A stretch of DNA of 24,201 nucleotides. Origin: Solirubrobacteraceae bacterium. Lineage in GTDB: Bacteria; Actinomycetota; Thermoleophilia; Solirubrobacterales; Solirubrobacteraceae. A program made the position numbers and the translations under genes. The notes beneath the pieces are model-generated. The model saw only the letters and a program-made list of their open reading frames with translations. It had not been told where the DNA came from and ran no database searches. Positions within the stretch are counted from its first letter, which is position 1. Each line of letters begins with the position of its first letter. This document shows positions 7,252 through 13,258 of the stretch, one piece after another. The stretch spans positions 1 to 24,201 of the forward strand of contig JAICUS010000018.1 in assembly GCA_025935735.1 (NCBI GenBank), read 5' to 3'.

Positions 7252-7278
7252 CTCGGGGCGCCCAGTGGGCGCCCCGAG
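7252..7278. terminator. Strong hairpin between convergent secreted-protein and HNH genes
   Basis: A perfect 12-bp stem CTCGGGGCGCCC/GGGCGCCCCGAG (7252-7263 with 7267-7278) with a 3-nt AGT loop begins 25 nt after the stop of the secreted-protein gene. It has no T-tract, as is common for high-GC actinobacterial terminators. Being symmetric, it could serve both converging genes, though the HNH stop is 113 nt away. Confidence 0.75.
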
Positions 7279-7390
7279 TCGTTCCGGGGCGTCCCGCAAC
7301 GACGGCCTTACCGGCCAGCGTGGAGGCCGCCGGGATGCCGCGCGAGGGGCGTGGCGCGCGACGCCGATCGTGATTGCCCGACGCGGCGAC

Positions 7391-8782
7391 TCATGGGCCG
7401 GCTCGGCTGCGCGCCGATGGGCGCTGGGGACCGGCGATCTGCAGGAGGGCGTCGACGGCCAGGCCGAGGTCGGCGCGCTCGCCACGGCCGAGCGAGGCGG
7501 GCGTTTCCGCGGAAACGTGCACATGCGCGCGGCGGTTCCCCGCCAGCAGGCGGGCGCCGTCGCCGCGCGGCGGGCGGGGCGCGGCCGGCAGGCGCCGTCC
7601 ATCCGCATCGAAGAACGCCTGGCCGGCGCGCGAGCGGCGCATCGAGAACCCGCCCTCGTGGAGCAGCCGGTGGTGATGGCGGCAGAGCGGCACGAGATTG
7701 TCGGCGTCGGTGCGGCCGCCGTCGGCCCAATGCCGCACGTGATGGGCGTCGAGATGGCGGGTCTGCGTGCAGCCGGGGAACGTGCAGCCGCCGTATCGCC
7801 CGTGCAGCGCCCGGCGCAGCGCGGGCGGGATCGCGCGCGGTCTTCGCCCGACCGACAACGGCCGGCCGTCGCGCTCGATGATCCGGAGCAGGCTCGCATC
7901 GCAGGCGAGCCGGCGAGCGACCGCGGACGGCAGCGGCACGCCCGCGTCGAGCTCGCATCGGACGGTCTCCGGCCCGGCACCCGAGCCGTCGTATGGCGAG
8001 GCGGTGTCGGCCGCCGCGGCGGGGCGGGATGCCAGTGCGTCGGCATCGACGTGGACGACCACCATGTACCGGTCGGCGTTCGTGCCGCGCGTCTCGCCCG
8101 CCAGCGACGCCTCCGCGAGCGCCAGCAGCGCGTCGGCGTTGCGCGCCGAGACCGTCGGCGCCGGGTCCGCCTGGCCCAGCGCCGCGGGCTCCGGCGTTTC
8201 CGCGGAAACGCTCCGCGGCCCGCCGTGCTCCGCGGGCGGGGCGCCGAGCGCGTCGCGGGCGGCCTCCAGCGCGGCGACCAGCAGCGCACCCTGCTCGGCG
8301 GGGAGGCGACCGCGCAGCACCAAAGTGCCGTCGTCGTCCCATGACCAGCTGACCGACCGCTGAGCGAATGCCCGCTCGGCGCCCTCCTCCACCGCGAGCA
8401 CCGACCGGTAGCCGCGCACGATCCGCTCCAGCTGGCCGGCCGTGGCATGCCGCGCCAGCGACACCAGCTCGCCCTCGTCGTCGACCTCCTCCACGCGGGT
8501 GAGCGCGCGCACCTTGGAATAGCTCAGCTCGCCCCGGCCGAATGCGGCCGCCACCAGCGGCAGGTCGCGGAGCCGGCGCGCGACGCGAACGTGCTCGCGC
8601 GCGGTGAGGGGCGCGAGCCCGCAGCTCCACGAGAGCCACGCCGCGCACGACTTGGAGCCACTCGCCGCCCAGCCCTCGCGCGCGTCGTACTCCGCGATCA
8701 GGGCCAGCCAACGCGCGGTGGCCGCACTGAGATGGGCCGCCAGCGTGGTGATCTCGTCCGCAAGTGCCTCGGTCCCCGCCAC
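7391..8782 (-). CDS. DUF222 / HNH endonuclease (13E12-repeat-type) protein
   Basis: 463 residues from GTG 8782. The N-terminal two thirds (about 10-300) is the alpha-helical DUF222 region (SCAAWLSWSCGLAPLTAREHV, ARRLRDLP, AFGRGELSYSKVRALTRV). The C-terminal HNH domain at about 325-380 shows CTFPGC (C333, C338), HLDAHHVRHWADGG (H347/H348), DN at 361-362 and C367-RHHHRLLHEGG, all zinc and catalytic positions expected for a ββα-metal nuclease. The family (13E12 repeats in mycobacteria) is multicopy and often mobile; its DNA target is not established. The gene contains two copies of a long palindrome, each encoding VSAETP (residues 192-197 and 423-428), and a near-match to an actinobacterial SOS box over its start. 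No intron or IS boundary is visible. A nicking or cleaving activity is family inference. Confidence 0.92.
   Translation of the reverse strand: MAGTEALADEITTLAAHLSAATARWLALIAEYDAREGWAASGSKSCAAWLSWSCGLAPLTAREHVRVARRLRDLPLVAAAFGRGELSYSKVRALTRVEEVDDEGELVSLARHATAGQLERIVRGYRSVLAVEEGAERAFAQRSVSWSWDDDGTLVLRGRLPAEQGALLVAALEAARDALGAPPAEHGGPRSVSAETPEPAALGQADPAPTVSARNADALLALAEASLAGETRGTNADRYMVVVHVDADALASRPAAAADTASPYDGSGAGPETVRCELDAGVPLPSAVARRLACDASLLRIIERDGRPLSVGRRPRAIPPALRRALHGRYGGCTFPGCTQTRHLDAHHVRHWADGGRTDADNLVPLCRHHHRLLHEGGFSMRRSRAGQAFFDADGRRLPAAPRPPRGDGARLLAGNRRAHVHVSAETPASLGRGERADLGLAVDALLQIAGPQRPSARSRAGP
7502..7517. repeat. 16-bp perfect palindrome (copy 1) within HNH gene
   Basis: CGTTTCCGCGGAAACG is fully self-complementary. 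It lies in the coding sequence for the VSAETP peptide near the C-terminus of the HNH protein. A second, longer copy occurs at 8194-8211; I find no third copy in the window. Confidence 0.9.
8194..8211. repeat. 18-bp perfect palindrome (copy 2) within HNH gene
   Basis: GCGTTTCCGCGGAAACGC is fully self-complementary and shares its central 16 bp with the copy at 7502-7517. It encodes VSAETP in the variable linker between the DUF222 and HNH regions. Presence twice in one gene, in the same reading frame and orientation, suggests a dispersed element or binding site, not chance. Confidence 0.9.
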
Positions 8783-8795
8783 AAACGTATGTTCG
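8782..8795. promoter_or_regulatory. Candidate LexA (SOS) box at the start of the HNH gene
   Basis: CAAACGTATGTTCG (read on the other strand CGAACATACGTTTG) matches the Gram-positive/actinobacterial SOS box CGAAC-N4-GTTCG with one mismatch. It touches the GTG start codon at 8782, so it would act on a leaderless or very short-leader transcript, or the true start is further inside. Several 13E12-family genes in mycobacteria are reported as LexA-controlled, which makes the position notable. Confidence 0.4.
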
Positions 8796-8832
8796 CATCA
8801 CGGCCGGACGGATTCCGGGCGGCCGGCTGCGG

Positions 8833-9096
8833 TCAACCCAGCGACTCGAGCAGGCCGCCGGCCACGAGCTCCTCTTCTATCCGCCGCCCGGACTGGTGCA
8901 TCGCGGCGGAAAGGCCGCGGTCCCACGTCGCCGCGACGGGCGACCCGGTCAGCCGGCCGGCGTGCGGGTGTGCGGCGACGGCGCGCAGGTACGCGTCGCG
9001 GTCGAACCGCACCGGCTGGACGGGCAGTCGCCGGTGCAGGAGGTTGCCGATCGCGAGCCCGCTCCAGTCGAAGTCGCCGTGATGGCGCAGGGGCAC
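8833..9096 (-). pseudogene. jetD: JetD (Wadjet) C-terminal TOPRIM-like fragment, fused to JetC remnant
   Basis: About the last 87 residues of the TIGR02679/DUF2399 family, the Wadjet nuclease subunit JetD. The match runs from VPLRHHGDFDWSGLAIGNLL, with the acidic GDFDW typical of its TOPRIM-like centre, through PHAGRLTGSPVAATWD and AAMHQSGRRIEEELVAGGLLESL to a natural C-terminus. Full JetD proteins are roughly 400 residues; the N-terminal DNA-binding part (DUF3323) and half the nuclease domain are missing. The fragment is in frame with the JetC remnant upstream, joined near 9097 after an Ala/Leu-rich coiled coil. It cannot form a complete active site alone. Recognition is from memory of the family, not from a search. 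Confidence 0.78.
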
Positions 9097-10746
9097 GCCG
9101 GCGGCGGCCAGCTCGGCGAGCTCGCGTTCCAGCCGCGCCCGCCGGCTCGCGAGCTCGGCGAGCCGCTCCTCGGTCGCGGCCACCTCGGCGCGGGCGGCCG
9201 CCAGCCGGGTCTGCAGCTCGGCGAGCCGCGCGCGCCGAGCGTCCTCACGGGCGGCGTGGCCGATGTACTCCGCCGCCGGCTTGTGCCACGCGCCGCGCAG
9301 GACGCCGTTGCGAAAGCGTCCGTCGCCGGCGACCCACACCGGCGCCTCGCACTCGCCGAGGCCGATCGCGCCGAGCAGCCGGTGCAGCTGCGCCTCGGAG
9401 ACCCCGCCGCCGGGCGCGGGGACGAGCGCATCCGCGAGCGGACGGTCGACGGCTTCACCCGCGGGCGGGGCGACCAGCACGTCCTCGGTGTGGGCATCGA
9501 GCAGCTCGCCGACCGACGTGACCCAGCCGTCCAGGATGCCCGCGGCTTCCAGCGCGGCCTCCAGGCCGGCGCGCACGTCGGGCGCGAGGCCGGCGCGAAA
9601 GTCGACGAGCTGCCAGAGCGGCGCGCCGGGGCGCCGCTCGCGGGTGCCCTCGGCACGCGTATAGGGTGCGGGCGGCTCCGGAGCCACGCCGGATTCCAGG
9701 TCCTGGATCTCACGCTCCAGCCCGTCGACCGTCGCGCGCCCGTCGGCGTGGCGAGCGCTCGCATCGGCCGTCGCGCGTTCGATCCGCCGCGCCGCGTCGC
9801 GGCCCGCGGCGTTGACCGCGGGCTCGAGCGGGTTCGCGCCGCTCACGGTCTGCAGCCAGCCGTCCAACGCGGCGAGCGCGCCCGCGCTGTCCGGCAGCGC
9901 GAGCTCGGTGGCGGCGGCGACGTGCTCGCGCACCGCGCGCGTATACGCAGCGGCCGCGGCGGCCAGGCGAGCGCGCGCCGCATCGCGCCGCGCCGTGGCC
10001 TCGGCGTGCTCGCTGACGAGCTGCTCAGTGTGCGCTCGGGCCTCGGCGAGCGCGTCGCGCGCCCGCTCCCAGCGCCGCAACAGGCCGCGCACGCGTGCGA
10101 TCGCCTTCTGCCGGCGCGCGGCCAGCGAGTCGGCACGGGACGCGGCGTCCGTCTCGGCGAGCACGTCCTCCAGCGCAGCGGCGATGCCGGCTTGCCCGGC
10201 GTGGCCGGCGGCCTCGGTGCGGCGGGCGCCGACGGCGGACTCCGCCTCGGCGGCTTCGGCTTCGGCCTCGGCGAGCCGGGCGCCCAGGTCAGCGACGCGC
10301 CGCTCGAGGCGATCCGCGGCGGACTGGGCCTCCCCGCGCCGTGCTGCGGCCTGATCGGCCTCCTCGGCGGCGCGGCGGAGCTCCCGCGCGCTGCGCGCCG
10401 CCGGATCGTCCTGCAGCGCCTGACGCCGGGCCTCGAGGCGGGACGCGTCGCCGCGCAGCCCCGCGAGCGTCTCACGCGACCCGGGGAGATCCGCCTGTGC
10501 GCGGACCTGCTCGGCCTCGGCCTCCGCCAGCTCCCGGCTCACGCGGTCGAAGACCGTCTGCGCCTGCCGGAGCGGAGCGGCGCGGCGGCGCGTGGCCATG
10601 CGCGCGTAGGACCGGTAGGTCGTCAGATACCGCTCCGACGCGTCGCGCGCCTCGATCATGGCGGCGAGCTGCTCACCGTCTTCCTCGAGCGCCCGGAACG
10701 CCTCGGCGACATCGGCGATCAGCGCCTGGTCGAGCGGCGGCAGGGC
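9097..10746 (-). pseudogene. jetC: JetC (Wadjet SMC-like ATPase) middle fragment, Walker motifs lost
   Basis: About 550 codons matching the interior of the TIGR02680 family (JetC, normally about 1,300-1,400 residues, MukB/SMC-like). It starts at ALPPLDQALIADVAEAFRAL and ERYLTTYRSYARMATRRRAA, which in intact JetC follow the N-terminal ATPase half. Long Ala/Glu/Arg coiled coils follow, then the hinge-like region GAPLWQLVDFRAGLAPDVRAG, DGWVTSVGELLDAHTEDVLVAP, FRNGVLRGAWHKPAAEYIGHAARED, then another coiled coil. The P-loop, signature and Walker B segments are absent, so no ATP hydrolysis is expected. The frame has no credible start: the earliest in-frame codon is TTG 10932, in another reading frame of the JetA fragment. 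Generic pipelines would call this an SMC or coiled-coil protein. Confidence 0.8.
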
Positions 10747-10925
10747 GCCGGATCGTCCGCGCCGAGCTCCTCCTGGACGTCCTCGCTGCGCAGGTGCACG
10801 ACGAACCGGCGTTTCGCCGCGACGAACGCCAGCATGACCCGCAGGTAGAGGGCGGCGTGCGGTGTCGCCAGGTGGGCGAACGGCCTGAACTTCGCGGGAT
10901 CGGGTGCGCTGCCGGCGGCCGACAT
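10719..10925 (-). pseudogene. jetA: JetA (Wadjet) N-terminal fragment, frameshifted into JetC remnant
   Basis: A 68-codon frame from ATG 10925 to TGA 10719. Residues 12-55 read AKFRPFAHLATPHAALYLRV then MLAFVAAKRRFVVHLRSEDV, which is the characteristic N-terminus of the TIGR02677/DUF2397 family (JetA, normally about 480 residues, kleisin-like). Similarity stops near residue 57 (about 10755). The DNA then continues as JetC in the +1-shifted frame (AL at 10746), so most of JetA, all of JetB and the JetC N-terminus were removed by one deletion. The last 10 or so codons to 10719 are out-of-frame JetC sequence. It lies 43 nt after the fmt stop, with no good ribosome site. Confidence 0.75.
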
Positions 10926-10968
10926 GGGCCAAGGGACGTTGGCACGCGCGGCGGACGGAACGCCGGCG

Positions 10969-12603
10969 CTACGTCTCGAGATCCAGGGCCCGGGCGGTCT
11001 CGCCGAGCAGGTACCGGTTCCAGACGCTCTCCCGGTCGTCGCGGGCGAGCAGCTCGCGGGCGGGCTCGGCGGCGCGGGGATCCTGGCGGACCGCGAGGCC
11101 GTGGACCGCCTCCAGCCGCGTGTCGGCGTCAGGGTCGGCCAGCCGGGCGGCGAGCGCCTCGCGCAGCTCCGGGGAGTCGTCGTCGGCCAGGGTCCCGAGC
11201 GCGAACGTGGCCCAGTCGCGCACGCGCGGCTCGGGGTCGCCGGACAGGCGGATGAGCGCCTCCCGCGCCGCGTCGCCGCCGCGGCCGGCGAGGGCGAAGG
11301 CCACCCCCTCGCGCACATCGGCGTCGGCGTCACCTGCGTGATCCAGGAGCCAGTCGTGGCCCGCCCGCTCGCCGAGGTGGCCGAACGCGCAGGCGATCGC
11401 GCCGAGCACGCCGGGATCCCGCTCCCGCGCGGCCATCGCCCGCAGCGCCGCCTCCTGGTCGGGCGCGAGCGCGCGCCGGACGCCGTCGAGCTGCCCGAGC
11501 AGCACCGCGGCGAGCTCGCGCGCCGCCGGGTCCGCGTCCGACCCCAGCGCGACCAGCGCGGAGAGCGTCTCGCGGCTCTCCCGCGCAGCCAGCGCGCAGA
11601 CGTGCGGCTTCCAGTCGTCGCCGTGGTCGGCCCACTCCGCGCGGGCCCGGGCGATCAGCTCCTCCAACGGGCGCTCGGGCAGCGCCGGGTCGAGCCGGAA
11701 GTGGGTCAGCCGCGGGTCGGGCCGGCCGCGCAGCCACTCCGCGGCCGCCATCGCCCGCGCGCCGGGCGGCCGGATCTCGGTCAGCTCCAGCGCGCCGCCG
11801 TGGCAGTCGAGCAGCAGCCGCTCGCCCTCCGCCCGGATCAGGCCGCCGGCGGGGGCGAGCGTCGGGCCGTCCACGCGCGCGGCGAGCACGCCGAGGAACG
11901 AGCCGTCGGGCAGCGGCAGCCGGGCGCCGATGTGCGGCCGCAGCGCGCGCACGGTGCGCTCGACCTCCTCGGGGCGCTGCGTGGGGTCGAGCGCGCGGTC
12001 GGTCGCCGTGATCTTGTGCGCGTAGGTGACGCCGGCCTCGTCCTGCTCGACGGGCTCGGGGTGCTCGTCCAGCGCCCGCACGAGCAGCTCGGCGCCGAGG
12101 GTCTCCAGCCGCGCGGACAGCGTGCCGTAGTCGTCGTCGGGGCGGATCGGCTCGGCCGCCGCCAGGTAGACCGGGCCGGCGTCCCAGCCGGCGGTGACCC
12201 GCATGATCGAGACGCCCGTCTCGGCGTCGCCGGCCATCATCGCCCGCTCGATCGGCGCCGCGCCCCGCCAGCGCGGCAGCAGCGACGGGTGGACGTTGAG
12301 CATCTCGTAGTCCGAGAGCAGCGGCTCCTTGATCAGCACGCCGTAGGCGCACGTGGTCAGGACGTCCGGGCGGGCGGCGGCGATCCGCTCGAGCACGTCG
12401 GCGTCGTGCAGCCGCTCGGGCTGGATGACCTCCAGGCCCAATTCACCCGCCACGACGGCCACCGGCGGCGGCGCCAGGCGGCGTCCCCGGCCGCGGGGCG
12501 CGTCGGGGCGCGTGACCACCAGCTCCGGCCGGTGGGGCGAGTCCGCGAGCCGCCGCAGCACGACCGCCGCGAACTCCGACGTCCCGAGATAGACGGTCCG
12601 CAC
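10969..12603 (-). CDS. fmt: Methionyl-tRNA formyltransferase with C-terminal HEAT-repeat extension
   Basis: 544 residues from GTG 12603, against about 305-315 for ordinary Fmt. It transfers the formyl group of 10-formyl-THF to Met-tRNA(fMet). Residues 1-200 are the formyltransferase domain: MRTVYLGTSEFAAVVL, AYGVLI, then N103/H105 in LNVHPSLLPRWRGAAPI and Asp141 in GWDAGPVY, the full catalytic triad. The OB-like tRNA-binding domain follows, and the usual family end comes at about AAAEWLRG (292). The frame then continues without a stop into about 245 residues of HEAT-like repeats (SDADPAARELAAVLLGQL, DADADVREGVAFALAGRG, DPEPRVRDWATFALGTL, DPDADTRLEAVHGLA). It follows def by 46 nt, the usual def-fmt pairing. 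The tail may be a genuine fusion or a lost stop between two genes. Confidence 0.93.
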   Translation of the reverse strand: MRTVYLGTSEFAAVVLRRLADSPHRPELVVTRPDAPRGRGRRLAPPPVAVVAGELGLEVIQPERLHDADVLERIAAARPDVLTTCAYGVLIKEPLLSDYEMLNVHPSLLPRWRGAAPIERAMMAGDAETGVSIMRVTAGWDAGPVYLAAAEPIRPDDDYGTLSARLETLGAELLVRALDEHPEPVEQDEAGVTYAHKITATDRALDPTQRPEEVERTVRALRPHIGARLPLPDGSFLGVLAARVDGPTLAPAGGLIRAEGERLLLDCHGGALELTEIRPPGARAMAAAEWLRGRPDPRLTHFRLDPALPERPLEELIARARAEWADHGDDWKPHVCALAARESRETLSALVALGSDADPAARELAAVLLGQLDGVRRALAPDQEAALRAMAARERDPGVLGAIACAFGHLGERAGHDWLLDHAGDADADVREGVAFALAGRGGDAAREALIRLSGDPEPRVRDWATFALGTLADDDSPELREALAARLADPDADTRLEAVHGLAVRQDPRAAEPARELLARDDRESVWNRYLLGETARALDLET

Positions 12604-12649
12604 GGCTAGGCGCCCCGCTCCGGCGGCCCGCTGGCGACGCGCGGCGCCA

Positions 12650-13246
12650 CTACGCCGCGGCGCGCGGCTCGAGCGCCTCGCGCAGCGCGCGCATCGCCTG
12701 CTTGCGCTGGTCGCGCGGGGTCTTGTCGAGGATCAGCACGCCGTCCAGATGGTCCATCTCGTGCTGGATGACGCGGGCCTCGAGCCCGGAGGCCTCGACC
12801 AGGATCGGGTCGCCGCGCTCGTCCTGGGCGTGCACGCGCACGTGCACCGGCCGCTCGACCTCGACGACCACGGCGGGCAGCGAGAGGCAGCCCTCCTCCG
12901 CGGTCTCCTTCTCCTTGCTGGCCCACTCGAGCACGGGGTTCACGAGCGCGGCGACCGCGCCCTCGAGCTCCGTCCGGTAGACCAGCACGCGGTGCATCAC
13001 GCCGAGCTGGGTCGCGGCGAGCCCGATCCCGTAGGCGTCGTGCATGAGGAGGCCCATCCGCCGGACCTCCTCGACCAGCGCGTCGTCGAAGCGGTCGATC
13101 GGCCGGGCGACGGAGCGCAGCGCCGGGTCGCCGTACTTGACGACGTGCTTGAGCGCCGCCTCGCGGCGCGCGCGGGTCTCCGGATCCAGGCGCTCCTGCG
13201 GCTCGGCGACCTCGCCGTGCGCCTCGGTGTGGACCTCCTCGGCCAT
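12650..13246 (-). CDS. def: Peptide deformylase
   Basis: 198 residues from ATG 13246. It is a metal-dependent hydrolase that removes N-formyl from nascent proteins at the ribosome, and the product of fmt action is its substrate. All three family motifs are intact: GIGLAATQ (73-80), EGCLSLP (118-124, metal ligand C120) and QHEMDHLDG (161-169; ligands H162 and H166, catalytic E163). A Glu-rich extension of about 33 residues precedes the usual beginning (HVVKYGDPALRSVARPI); its length is unusual but the ATG is the only good candidate there. The gene begins 12 nt after the priA stop and precedes fmt, so priA-def-fmt is very likely one transcription unit. Confidence 0.97.
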   Translation of the reverse strand: MAEEVHTEAHGEVAEPQERLDPETRARREAALKHVVKYGDPALRSVARPIDRFDDALVEEVRRMGLLMHDAYGIGLAATQLGVMHRVLVYRTELEGAVAALVNPVLEWASKEKETAEEGCLSLPAVVVEVERPVHVRVHAQDERGDPILVEASGLEARVIQHEMDHLDGVLILDKTPRDQRKQAMRALREALEPRAAA

Positions 13247-13258
13247 GGACGGGAAATG

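Noticed and set aside
8796..8832. Weak stem CGGCC/GGCCG between the Wadjet relic and the HNH gene
   Set aside because: Only 5 bp with a long loop; not distinguishable from chance at this base composition.
8833..10932. Intact SMC/chromosome-segregation protein starting at TTG 10932
   Set aside because: No Walker A, signature or Walker B; the first 60 codons are JetA sequence in the wrong frame, and the C-terminus is a JetD fragment.
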